This document shows, one piece after another, positions 9,238 through 17,664 of a stretch of 64,000 nt of DNA. Source of the stretch: Anaerolineae bacterium. Lineage in GTDB: Bacteria; Chloroflexota; Anaerolineae; UBA4142; SHND01. A program made the position numbers and the translations under genes. Numbering within the stretch: the stretch's first letter is position 1; each line of letters begins with the position of its first letter. The notes below the pieces were generated by a model. That model saw only the letters and a list, made by a program, of their open reading frames with translations, had not been told where the DNA came from and searched no databases. The DNA lies in contig JAJTXZ010000008.1 of assembly GCA_021463195.1 (NCBI GenBank), positions 37,946 through 101,945 on the forward strand, read 5' to 3'.

Positions 9238-10349
9238 TGAATCAACTGCCGCGCGGCAAGTTCGGCATTGGCTTGCGCCACGCGGTCATCCGCCAATTCA
9301 CGCTCCGCCCACGCCCACCATTCGCGCACGCCATCATCGAACGCGCAGCGCGCGGTAAAACCGTAGGTCGCGTGGAAACGCGTCATGTCCGCGAAACAAT
9401 GCCGAATATCGCCGGCGCGAAATTGCCGCGTCACTTGCGGCGCCAGCTCGACCGCCATGACGCGCGCCAGCGTTTCCGCCACTTGATAAATCGAACGCGG
9501 TTGTCCGGCGCCGACGTTGAACGCTTGCCCGTCGCCCGCGTCGCTTTCCAATGCCAAAATAAGCGCGCGCGCGATATCGCTGACGTGAATAAAATCGCGC
9601 AGCTGCGCGCCATCTTCGTACACTAAGGGGGCTTGGCCATTTTTCAAGCGCGCGCCGAAAATCGCGATCGCGCCCGTGTACGGATTCGACAACGCTTGCC
9701 GCGAACCGTACACATTAAAAAAACGCAGCGCGACGGTCGGAATCGCGTACGCGCGTCCCAGCACAAGCGACAATTCTTCTTGGTCGCGTTTGGTGATGGC
9801 ATACGTCGAGGTCGGCGCCAACGGTTTCGCTTCGGGCGTCGCGAGGGGCGTGAGGAGCGTCGCGCATTGCGGGCAATACAGTTCCCAAGCGCGCGCGCGC
9901 AGTTGCGCTTCGCTGCGAGGGGGGGGGGCGACGCGCCCGTGATGCGGACACTGATACGCGCCTTCGCCGTAAATGGACATGGACGATGCGACGACGACTT
10001 TGGCGACGCGCGCGCGCGCTTGCGCCAAGCGCTGCCACAGCAACGCGGTGCCGCGCGTATTGACATCCACATAGCGCGTGATTTCATACATGGATTGCCC
10101 CACGCCCACTTCGGCGGCGAGATGAATCACGGCATCGGCGCGCGGCAGCGCGCGCGCCCAAACATTTTCATCGCGCACGTCGCCGTGAATAAATTCCACG
10201 TCACGCGTCACGCGCGCGGCGGTTGCGTTCGCGCCATGCACCTGCGGCGTCAGCGCGTCCAACACAATGACATGCTGTCCGCGCGCGAGCAGCGCCGCGA
10301 CCACATGCGAGCCGATAAAACCCGCGCCGCCAGTCACCAGAATATTCAT
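9234..10349 (-). CDS. SDR sugar-nucleotide epimerase with Cys/His insertion (dTDP-rhamnose 4-epimerase-like)
   Basis: A 371-residue extended SDR protein. The NAD-binding motif is TGGAGFIG (residues 6-13), the catalytic Ser region ASSMSIYGEG (121-130) and the YXXXK pair Y183/K187. Between them sits an insertion of about 45 residues with C134-P-H-H and C159-P-Q-C162, looking like a small zinc ribbon. I recall such insertions in dTDP-L-rhamnose 4-epimerase-like (WbiB-type) SDRs; the substrate is therefore a suggestion. A G10 tract (9919-9928) encodes three prolines inside the insertion. The gene overlaps both neighbours by 4 bp. A paralogue with the same insertion lies at 28743-29891. Confidence 0.85.
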   Translation of the reverse strand: MNILVTGGAGFIGSHVVAALLARGQHVIVLDALTPQVHGANATAARVTRDVEFIHGDVRDENVWARALPRADAVIHLAAEVGVGQSMYEITRYVDVNTRGTALLWQRLAQARARVAKVVVASSMSIYGEGAYQCPHHGRVAPPPRSEAQLRARAWELYCPQCATLLTPLATPEAKPLAPTSTYAITKRDQEELSLVLGRAYAIPTVALRFFNVYGSRQALSNPYTGAIAIFGARLKNGQAPLVYEDGAQLRDFIHVSDIARALILALESDAGDGQAFNVGAGQPRSIYQVAETLARVMAVELAPQVTRQFRAGDIRHCFADMTRFHATYGFTARCAFDDGVREWWAWAERELADDRVAQANAELAARQLIH

Positions 10350-11245
10350 TGGACCGTCGTCCGACGCGCGCGCGTCAAATTATTTTTCATTCGATGCAAG
10401 CTCATGCGTGTTTCAAAACAAGCGCGCACCAGCCAGTACGCCGATGCGCCAAAATGTTTGCGATAGTAATACAAAAAACTATCCCAATAAATTTGATGAA
10501 ATTTTTCGGACGCGCGCGTCACCGTGCTAGCGCCGCCATAATGAATCAACTGCGCGTCAGCGACATGAAAAATTTTCCAGCCGCGCTGATGCAGACGCAA
10601 ACACCAATCCACCTCTTCGCTATAAATGAAAAAGCGCGGGTCGAGCAAGCCCGTCTGCTCCACTGCCGCGCGTCGCGCCAACAACGCCGCGCCGGAAACG
10701 GCATCCACCGCGCGCGTCGTTGTTCGGTCCCAGTCGGCATAGATATTGTGCCGCAAAATGAAATTATGCGGGAACAGCCGATTGAGCGCGAGCGCTTCAA
10801 AAACGCCAAACCATAACGTTGGAAAACGGTTCGCGGTGCGCTGCAGCGAGCCGTCGCCATTCCACAAACGCGGGCCGCACGCGCCCGCTTCGGGTTGCGC
10901 GTCCATGAACGCAATCAAGGTATCGAGGCAATGCGGCAAAAGGCGCGTGTCTTCGTTGAGGATGCACAGGTAACGCCCCACGCCGCGCGCTAACGCGCGA
11001 TTGTGATTCGCCGCGAAACCGGCGCGCGTTTCGTTTTGCAGCAGCGTGACTTGCGGAAATGCGCGCGCCACCATCGCCGCGCTGCCGTCGGCGGAGGCAT
11101 TGTCCACCACAATCACTTGCAGCCGCGCGCGCGTCGTTTCAAAAAGCGAGCGCAAACAGTTTTCGAGCAGCGCGCGATTGTCGGTGTTGACAATCGAAAC
11201 GGTGAGGTCGGGCGGCGACGCGGCGTTAGCGTTTGACAACGACAT
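10346..11245 (-). CDS. Glycosyltransferase family 2 (rhamnosyltransferase-like)
   Basis: A 299-residue GT-A enzyme. VSIVNTDNRALLENCLRSL is the first strand, VIVVDNASADGSAAMV the nucleotide-binding region and CILNEDTRLLP the DXD-equivalent (N-E-D-T) found in the rhamnosyltransferase-like GT2 branch. The acceptor-site segment is IYSEEVDWCLRLHQRGWKI. Length is normal. It overlaps the epimerase gene by 4 bp, and its first 20 bp overlap the hydrolase gene upstream. If the neighbouring epimerase acts on dTDP-rhamnose, this enzyme could use its product, but that is inference from adjacency. Confidence 0.88.
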   Translation of the reverse strand: MSLSNANAASPPDLTVSIVNTDNRALLENCLRSLFETTRARLQVIVVDNASADGSAAMVARAFPQVTLLQNETRAGFAANHNRALARGVGRYLCILNEDTRLLPHCLDTLIAFMDAQPEAGACGPRLWNGDGSLQRTANRFPTLWFGVFEALALNRLFPHNFILRHNIYADWDRTTTRAVDAVSGAALLARRAAVEQTGLLDPRFFIYSEEVDWCLRLHQRGWKIFHVADAQLIHYGGASTVTRASEKFHQIYWDSFLYYYRKHFGASAYWLVRACFETRMSLHRMKNNLTRARRTTVQ

Positions 11246-12689
11246 ATTGCGGCGAACCGATGAGCTCGAGCCGAATGCGCCCGACGCGCGGATTCAGATC
11301 GCCGGGATGGTTATCGCGGACAATTTTGACATTGCCGTACAAGTCGGTCACGCTCAATCGTTTGGCGCGAAAATTCATGCGCGCTTGAGCGCGCGGATAC
11401 GCGCAGGGCGCTTTGCCGTCCGCGCGCGCGCGATTCGACCACACAACCCATTTGGTTTTGGCGCCATCGGTAAACTGATATCCTTCCACCGTTTTCGTTT
11501 TGGTCCAACGCTTGATATAGGTCCAACCGTTCATTTCGCCAAAGAGCGTTTGAAACGCGTGATAGGATGATTTTTTAGTTCCAGCCGTATCCACCAATCC
11601 GTAATACCAGCCCTTGCCGGGATTGTCCACCATAGTCCACCAAACAACGGTCTCGAGCGAAATCGCCATACCGCGCACAAACGAAATGGTCAAGCAGCGA
11701 CTCTGTCCATCCGCGCCAATCCATCCGTCTTGTGAATCTTCGCCCGTTTCGGTCACAAACATCGGAAAGAAAACGCCCGCGTCGTTCATGCGTTTTTGAA
11801 TCGCGGCGGCTTTGGCTTGAATGCCGCGCTGCCCTTTGCCGCTGGGTTGGCGTTCCCAATGCGGACCGTAAATATCGTAATAAGTAAACGCAAGCGCATC
11901 CGCATAGGGTTGTCCATTCGCGCGCGGATGGGATGCCATATATCCAAAGAGGTTGGGTAAAAAATTGTAATCGAAATGCGACGCTGGGAGACAACCGTAA
12001 TTAGGCGGGCAGGTTTTGATATCAAAATCGTCAAAGGCGACCGTCATGTACACGCGCGCTTCGGGATTGGCTTGAAGCGCCGCGTCGCGCGCGATGCCCA
12101 ACATTTCGGCGTATTCAGCGTAATCGGGAACGCCGTTATAATTTATATCAGCGGTTTCATCATCGCCAAAACAGCCGCCGGTGTGAAAAGGCACGCTGCT
12201 GCCATCCGATTCATTGTACAAACCCCAGCGTTTGATTTGCGGATAGCGCGCGGCAATCGCGCCCATGAATTCGGCAAAATCGGCGCGCCGCGCTGCGTTC
12301 GTTGTATCAATGGGACCGCACGGCGTATTCGCCACCCAGCTCGGATTTTCGGCGATGTAAACGAGCGGGACCAAACCCGCCTCCAAAAGACGATTAAAGA
12401 GCGCGTCAATGGGCTCCCAGTTGTAATTGGCGGATGTGGTGTTGGACGGCTCTAATACTTTCCAATACAACGCAATCCGCAAATACGCCGCGCCGGTATC
12501 ACGCGCCAACGCGGTAACTTGGGGATTCGACGAGGTGACACCGCCGTCATCCATCGAAAAAAATTCGGATGTGATGGGGCCCTCTGCTAGAGCGGTGGTG
12601 AATAATCCGCTCAAGCCCCAGAGCAGCGCGCCGATTATCCACAAGCGGCTCAAGCGGAATACTTTGATTTTAATTTGTCGCCTGAACAT
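11226..12689 (-). CDS. Secreted clan GH-A-like glycoside hydrolase (paralogue 1 of 3)
   Basis: A 487-residue exported protein. The ATG at 12689 gives a positively charged N-terminus and one hydrophobic segment (IIGALLWGLSGLFTTALAEG), read as a signal peptide. The catalytic pair expected for clan GH-A (GH5/GH39-like barrels) is visible: acid/base in WGLYNES (Glu about 160) and nucleophile in FVTETGEDS (Glu about 314). Between them, CFGDDETADINYNGVPDYAEYAE carries an EF-hand or dockerin-like D.N.NG..D loop. It overlaps both neighbours by 20 bp and is followed by two paralogues upstream. Such enzymes could trim or release the polymer made by the locus. The exact GH family and substrate are not assignable by eye. 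Confidence 0.82.
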   Translation of the reverse strand: MFRRQIKIKVFRLSRLWIIGALLWGLSGLFTTALAEGPITSEFFSMDDGGVTSSNPQVTALARDTGAAYLRIALYWKVLEPSNTTSANYNWEPIDALFNRLLEAGLVPLVYIAENPSWVANTPCGPIDTTNAARRADFAEFMGAIAARYPQIKRWGLYNESDGSSVPFHTGGCFGDDETADINYNGVPDYAEYAEMLGIARDAALQANPEARVYMTVAFDDFDIKTCPPNYGCLPASHFDYNFLPNLFGYMASHPRANGQPYADALAFTYYDIYGPHWERQPSGKGQRGIQAKAAAIQKRMNDAGVFFPMFVTETGEDSQDGWIGADGQSRCLTISFVRGMAISLETVVWWTMVDNPGKGWYYGLVDTAGTKKSSYHAFQTLFGEMNGWTYIKRWTKTKTVEGYQFTDGAKTKWVVWSNRARADGKAPCAYPRAQARMNFRAKRLSVTDLYGNVKIVRDNHPGDLNPRVGRIRLELIGSPQYVVVKR

Positions 12690-14283
12690 AGATTGGATTG
12701 TGGTCCACCTGCAAGCCAATACTTTGCGCCGCGCTATCTTGATCGTCGGGAGAACCATCGGTTATCGCGCGCGCGGCGCCAAACATGTCGGTAATTTGGA
12801 GCGCATTGCCCGCGAATGAAACCGTAATCGGCTCGGCGGACGCGGACCATACAATCGCTACGCCCGCGCCATGTTTATTGAATAGATATCCTTCGCCGCC
12901 ATCTATACTCAACACTTGAACAAAACTCGCGTCTCCCAAAATTTGAGTTGCGGCTTGAAACGCGCTGTACGAAGGTTTCGGCGACGCGTTCTGGTCAATC
13001 AGACCGTACTTCCACGTATTGGAAGGGGGGGGGGCGGAATCGGGAAAATCTTGGAACGTCCACCAAATCATGCGCGCGATCTTGGCGCTCGCGCCGCGCA
13101 CAAAAGTTTTGACGAGAAAAGCGCTCTGCGCTTCATTGCCAATCGTCACAGAATCTTCGCCGGTTTCGCTCACGAGCAGCGGCGCGGCTAAACCGTATTG
13201 CCGCATTCGCTGCGTTAACGCGTTGGCTTTGGCAATCACGCCTTGACCATCATAATGCGCTTCCCAATAGGGCGCGTAGAGGTTGTAATAGTTAAAACCC
13301 AGCAAGTCGAAATATTTTTCGCCGGGCGGCGGCGGATTCGCCTGCATATAGGCGAACAAGTTATCGAGAAATTTCGCGTTAAAGATGCCGCCTTTGCCGC
13401 CATCGAAATAACCTGAGGGCGCGGACGCCTCATCAAAATTATCGAACGCCACCGCGCCAATAACCAATTTGGCGTTGGGATTGCCGGCATGAATGGCGCG
13501 CCAGGCAAGCTGTAATTGATTGGCATAGTCCACATAATCGGGTTTGCCATTGCCGTCAATATCATCGCCGCCAAAACAACCGCCAGTCGAAGTCGCTTCG
13601 CCGTGCGCGTTGTCCGGCTCGTTATACAATGCCCAGTAGGTAACATTCTGATTGCGCGCCGCGAGTTGACGCAAGAATTGATCGTACGCCACCAAGTCGG
13701 TGACGGGACCGCATTTGGTGGACGCGCCCCATTTTGCGTTGTCCATAATCAAGACGAGTGGTTCAAAATGATTGTCGGTCAAGAGCCGAAAACCCGTATC
13801 GGGCCAACGCCAATCGAATTTGCCCGGTGTCGGTTCGACTTGCTGCCAGGTTACGCTTGTGCGCACCATCCGCGCGCCGCTCAAAGTCGCGAGCGCGCGC
13901 ACATTCTCTTGCGCGTTGACTTCGCCATTTGTGCTAATGCCAAAATAATCGGCGAGGGACTGCGATGATACGGGCGCGGCGGTTGGCGCCAAGGTTGGCG
14001 CCTCTGTCGGCGCAACGGTCGCTTTCGCAGTAGGCGCGTTCGTTGGCGCAACAGTCGCTTTCACAGTGGGCGCGTTCGTTGGCGCAACAGTCGCTTTCGC
14101 AGTAGGCGCGTTCGTCGGCGCGACGGTCGTTTGCGTTGGAACGACTATGACGGTCGGTGCGCTGTCACCAGTTGTCGGCTGTGTTAAAACAACTGGCGTC
14201 GGCGGCGCGCTGCACGCCGCCATGCTTGCAAACAGAATTAAACTTGCGCCAAGATCCAAGCGCGTCAATCGTTTCATTTTCAT
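12670..14283 (-). CDS. Lipoprotein clan GH-A-like glycoside hydrolase with Thr/Pro/Ala linker (paralogue 2 of 3)
   Basis: A 537-residue protein with a lipobox (FASMAAC, Cys24), so it is probably anchored in the outer face of the membrane. Residues 25-105 form a Thr/Pro/Ala-rich linker containing repeats of the form TNAPTAKATVAP. The catalytic domain shows acid/base WALYNEPDN (Glu222), the Ca-loop-like DDIDGNGKPDYVDYA (240-254) and nucleophile LLVSETGEDS (Glu373). Within the gene a G10 tract (13025-13034) encodes Ala-Pro-Pro-Pro. The SD-like AAGG lies about 8 nt before the ATG at 14283. It overlaps the downstream paralogue by 20 bp and lies 11 bp from the upstream one. Confidence 0.82.
   Translation of the reverse strand: MKMKRLTRLDLGASLILFASMAACSAPPTPVVLTQPTTGDSAPTVIVVPTQTTVAPTNAPTAKATVAPTNAPTVKATVAPTNAPTAKATVAPTEAPTLAPTAAPVSSQSLADYFGISTNGEVNAQENVRALATLSGARMVRTSVTWQQVEPTPGKFDWRWPDTGFRLLTDNHFEPLVLIMDNAKWGASTKCGPVTDLVAYDQFLRQLAARNQNVTYWALYNEPDNAHGEATSTGGCFGGDDIDGNGKPDYVDYANQLQLAWRAIHAGNPNAKLVIGAVAFDNFDEASAPSGYFDGGKGGIFNAKFLDNLFAYMQANPPPPGEKYFDLLGFNYYNLYAPYWEAHYDGQGVIAKANALTQRMRQYGLAAPLLVSETGEDSVTIGNEAQSAFLVKTFVRGASAKIARMIWWTFQDFPDSAPPPSNTWKYGLIDQNASPKPSYSAFQAATQILGDASFVQVLSIDGGEGYLFNKHGAGVAIVWSASAEPITVSFAGNALQITDMFGAARAITDGSPDDQDSAAQSIGLQVDHNPIYVQATN
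14005..14130 (-). repeat. In-frame 36-bp minisatellite encoding the lipoprotein linker
   Basis: About three near-identical 36-bp units encode TNAPT(A/V)KATVAP inside the gene at 12670-14283, plus degenerate flanking units. Such linkers separate a lipid anchor from a catalytic domain and can change length by slippage without losing frame. Confidence 0.8.
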
Positions 14284-14294
14284 TCGACGCTGCC

Positions 14295-15836
14295 TTACGG
14301 ATTGATTTGGACAATCATCGGACTCGCGCCGACATTAATGCCAATGACGCCCACGGCAGGATTTTTATCTTTTTTGGAACCATCCTGAATGGTTTTGACT
14401 TTGATCACATCCGCCTTGTTCAAAACGCCCGCGCCATTAACCACGCGCAGCGTCTGGGCTTGAAATGAGGCAAGCTTGGTTGAACGAGACCATGAACATT
14501 CCACATTCGCGCCGCGTGTTGCGCTCGCCGACCACACAACATATTTCTTGCCGCTTATGCCGCCAAAACGATACGCTTCGACGCCGGTGAAACCGCTTTT
14601 GTTGGTCAACGTCTTTTCAAAGTTATAGCCGTTCAACTCGGCGGCAAGCGTTTGTAACGCGGCGTACGAGGGTTTTTTGGACAAATCCATTCGGACGACG
14701 CCATAATCCCAATTCGGATGCGGCTCGGCATGGTCGCGGAATGTCCACCAGATGATGCCTTCCAATTTATTCGCGGCGCCGCGCGTCAGCGTCATGGTCA
14801 AGCAGCGCGCCTGACCTTTTTCGCTCACGCCATCGTCAGATACGGGAGATGAATCTTCGCCCGTTTCGGTGACGAATAATGGCACGACGGGAATGCCAGC
14901 TTGGGTCATGAGTTTTCGCAACGCTTTGACTTTGGAGCGAAAACCGAGCGCCGGATTCGATTTGTTCCAATAATAGGTGCCGAACAGATTATAGTAATTG
15001 AACAACGCCAGGTCCATGTATTTCTGATTATTGGGCAGCGGATTATTTTTCATGTACTGGAACAAGTCGGGGGCAAATTTATAGTTAAACAACCCGCCAC
15101 TACCGCCGCCGGGGTAACCGCTGGGCGCGGTGCTAGCATTGAAATTATCGTACGCCAGCGCGCCCATAGCAAAGCGCGCGTCATTGTCGGTCGCTGTATT
15201 CGCATCATGCACCGCTTTCCATCCAGCCGCAAGCAGCTCGGCATAATCCATATAATCTTTGTTGCCGTTATTGTCCACATCGCCATTGTACGCCGAGCGC
15301 GCGCCGAAACAACCGCCCGTGTTGAGAGTAATGTTGCTATTGTCGAAATCCACTTCATTGTACGCCGCCCAGACACGCACGCCCGGATACCGTTCGACAA
15401 GTTTGTACAAGAGATTGGCAAACGCTTGCGTTTTGCCCGGTTTGAGAGGTCCGCACGTTGTATTGGACGCCCATGTCGGATTTTGGTCAATATATACAAC
15501 TAACGAAAAACCCGCGTCGAGCAAACGATTCAGCGTATTATCGGCGCTCGAAAAATTATAATTGCCCTCAGTAGGTTCGAGCGAGCTCCAATAGAGCGCA
15601 ATGCGTTCCCAATTTACGCCGGTCGCCGCCGCCAAGTCTGTGGTGACTTGACTCCCCGACACGACACCGCCATCGTCAATGCCAAACACGCTTGCCGCGC
15701 CGGTTGGCGCTGCGGACGAGCGCGCGGGCGTTTGCGCCCACACAGGCGTTGCCACCTGAATAAGCGCCGCGAGAGCCAATAACGCGGCTAGCGTCAAACC
15801 GCGCGCCGCCAATTTTCGCGTTGTCCAATGTATCAT
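14295..15836 (-). CDS. Secreted clan GH-A-like glycoside hydrolase (paralogue 3 of 3)
   Basis: A 513-residue exported protein. The start at 15836 has a good Shine-Dalgarno (AAGGAG, 8 nt upstream). A signal peptide runs to about PVWAQ (residue 35). The catalytic barrel shows acid/base VWAAYNEVDF (Glu161) and nucleophile FVTETGEDSS (Glu324). It also has the conserved Cys-Phe-Gly segment and a Ca-loop-like motif GDVDNNGNKDYMDYAE (185-200). It is homologous along its length to the two genes downstream, so a tandem triplication is evident. It is the first gene of this operon, with 213 bp of non-coding DNA upstream. Probable role: hydrolysis or remodelling of the exopolysaccharide outside the cell. 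Confidence 0.82.
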   Translation of the reverse strand: MIHWTTRKLAARGLTLAALLALAALIQVATPVWAQTPARSSAAPTGAASVFGIDDGGVVSGSQVTTDLAAATGVNWERIALYWSSLEPTEGNYNFSSADNTLNRLLDAGFSLVVYIDQNPTWASNTTCGPLKPGKTQAFANLLYKLVERYPGVRVWAAYNEVDFDNSNITLNTGGCFGARSAYNGDVDNNGNKDYMDYAELLAAGWKAVHDANTATDNDARFAMGALAYDNFNASTAPSGYPGGGSGGLFNYKFAPDLFQYMKNNPLPNNQKYMDLALFNYYNLFGTYYWNKSNPALGFRSKVKALRKLMTQAGIPVVPLFVTETGEDSSPVSDDGVSEKGQARCLTMTLTRGAANKLEGIIWWTFRDHAEPHPNWDYGVVRMDLSKKPSYAALQTLAAELNGYNFEKTLTNKSGFTGVEAYRFGGISGKKYVVWSASATRGANVECSWSRSTKLASFQAQTLRVVNGAGVLNKADVIKVKTIQDGSKKDKNPAVGVIGINVGASPMIVQINP

Positions 15837-16049
15837 TTATTCACTCCTTGCCGATCGGACGAGAATTGCAGCAGCGCAATGCCGCGTCTCACGCCATCCG
15901 CCTGTCAAAAGCGCCCTGCTCGACAACAAAAATACGCAATTCGCCCACGATACCAAACAAAAATGAAATCAAGATTAAAATCAACGCGCGGCGCAAAACC
16001 AAAATTAGGCCGAGCGAAAATTCTGGCGCGCGACTCAGCGCGCCATTTT

Positions 16050-17525
16050 TTACGCGCGATAAAAGGGCACGATGAAAATAAATAACGCCGCCAAATTATA
16101 CAAAGCTAACGCTATCGTTATAATGGCGAACCACCACACATAACGCGCCCGCGGAATAAAACCGCGCAAGCCCAGCAAGAATAACGTCGCCAGTGGAATC
16201 AACACCGAAAACAAATAACGTCCTTGCGGATCGCCGCCCCAACCCAAATCCCAAAAGCGCACTTCTAAAGCGATGATTGTGCCGAGCGCGATGAGAACGC
16301 TCGCGCCAAACACAAACAAGACCGCGCGCCGCCACGCTTCCCACTGCGGCAGCGTCTTGAACGCGAACCACACCAGCCCGACGAACGCAAAGATCGAGAG
16401 CGCGGCAAATAGCCAGTATGCCTGCACGCCCAACGTGATATTCATCCAACCGAAATGGCCCCACGTGCTGATAAAGAGATATTTTAAATAGCTCGCATAC
16501 AATGGCAGCGCGGCGGGCGAGAGAATGCGTTCATACGATTCAAAGGGAAATTGTTCGGTGGGCAAAAACAAAAAGAGCCGCACAATATAATCATACAGTT
16601 GCGGTTGATTCACCTGCGTCCAATTCCACGCATAGAGCAAACCCACCGCGCCGAGCGTAAGCATTATGACCGTCAGCGCGAGACGCATACTTTTTTGCGA
16701 TGTCGAAAGGCGCGCGCCGCCCCAATGCGTAAAACTATACGCTAAAAACGCGAGACCGAGAATGGGCAGCGCGTACATGCCGCTGCGTTTCGCGCCCAAC
16801 CCAATCGCCACGCACAACAGCAAGCCCACTGCGCGCGGCAGCGATAAACCGAGACGGAATACGCGAGCGAGGAGAACAAACATCCATGCTAGCGCCGCTT
16901 CGACCAAATGGTCATTCATTACCGTGCTGTGCAAAAATAAATGCTGCGGCAGCAACATCACAAATATCGGCAGAGCCAACGCCAGCGTTGGGTCATCGCG
17001 AAACAATTCGCGCCCGGCATAGTACGCCGCCAGCACAACCGCCACATTCAACGCAATCGAAAGCAGCCGCATCGCGTACAATTGGGCGGTGATGCTGCGC
17101 CCGCTCGTCAATTCCAACGGAATCAAATATGCCAAATACGCAAGCGGCGGCTGATGGAGTTGGTGCGCGTTTTGCGGATAGATTTTCGCGAAATCGTCGG
17201 GTAGCGGCGACACGCCGTCGGGCTTCCATGCCGAAACGCCCCATTTCCAATAACCCACCGCGTCCATCGAACGCACAATTTCCGTCATAATCTTTTTATC
17301 GGCATCACTCCAACTGACTAGGCGTCCTTTTTCGTACAACAGCCGCGCATATTCATAATGGCGCGGCTCATCCGGGCCGCCCCAGGGCGGAATCACAGCC
17401 AGATAAATCAACCCCAACGCAAACGTAATAATCGCAAACAAAAGAGGCAGCGCGCGAAGATTCAATAGAGCTTGTTCTTGCGGGGAAAGCGGCGCCGACG
17501 CAGCCGTCACATTTAGCGAATTCAT
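16050..17525 (-). CDS. Multi-pass membrane glycosyltransferase-like protein (GT39/DUF2142-like)
   Basis: A 491-residue integral membrane protein with about ten to twelve hydrophobic helices. The first extracytoplasmic loop contains PPWGGPDEPRHYEYARLL, the acidic D-E...H pattern seen in GT-C proteins (GT39/ArnT-like) and DUF2142, which use polyprenyl-phosphate sugars outside the membrane. A C-terminal WDLGWGGDPQGRYLFSVLIP segment is also typical of DUF2142 (QGRY). The gene stands alone, with 213 bp downstream and 139 bp upstream that hold octamer repeats. It may decorate the polymer or its lipid carrier; the donor is probably made by the GT2 enzymes at 55030 or 56004, which is inference. Confidence 0.75.
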   Translation of the reverse strand: MNSLNVTAASAPLSPQEQALLNLRALPLLFAIITFALGLIYLAVIPPWGGPDEPRHYEYARLLYEKGRLVSWSDADKKIMTEIVRSMDAVGYWKWGVSAWKPDGVSPLPDDFAKIYPQNAHQLHQPPLAYLAYLIPLELTSGRSITAQLYAMRLLSIALNVAVVLAAYYAGRELFRDDPTLALALPIFVMLLPQHLFLHSTVMNDHLVEAALAWMFVLLARVFRLGLSLPRAVGLLLCVAIGLGAKRSGMYALPILGLAFLAYSFTHWGGARLSTSQKSMRLALTVIMLTLGAVGLLYAWNWTQVNQPQLYDYIVRLFLFLPTEQFPFESYERILSPAALPLYASYLKYLFISTWGHFGWMNITLGVQAYWLFAALSIFAFVGLVWFAFKTLPQWEAWRRAVLFVFGASVLIALGTIIALEVRFWDLGWGGDPQGRYLFSVLIPLATLFLLGLRGFIPRARYVWWFAIITIALALYNLAALFIFIVPFYRA

Positions 17526-17589
17526 AACGCAGCAAGTATATCCGACACGGCGCGTATCGCCAATCGCGTATCGTCAAGCGTAAATCAAC

Positions 17590-17660
17590 AATCAGAAATC
17601 AAAAATCACCCAATCACCCAATCACCCAATTTTCAATTTCCAAGCTCTATTCTCCATTCT
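17590..17660. repeat. Octamer tandem repeat (CAATCACC type) in the intergenic gap
   Basis: Three or more direct copies of CAATCACC, flanked by AATCAGAAATCAAAAATC on one side and CAATTTCCAAG/TTCTCCATTCTCC runs on the other. The same family recurs at 49862-50055 and inside a coding region at 51436-51490. Confidence 0.75.
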
Positions 17661-17664
17661 CCAC

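Noticed and set aside
15837..16049. Small plus-strand frames between the hydrolase and the membrane protein genes
   Set aside because: They have no ribosome-binding site or recognisable protein and cover the leader of the minus-strand hydrolase gene.
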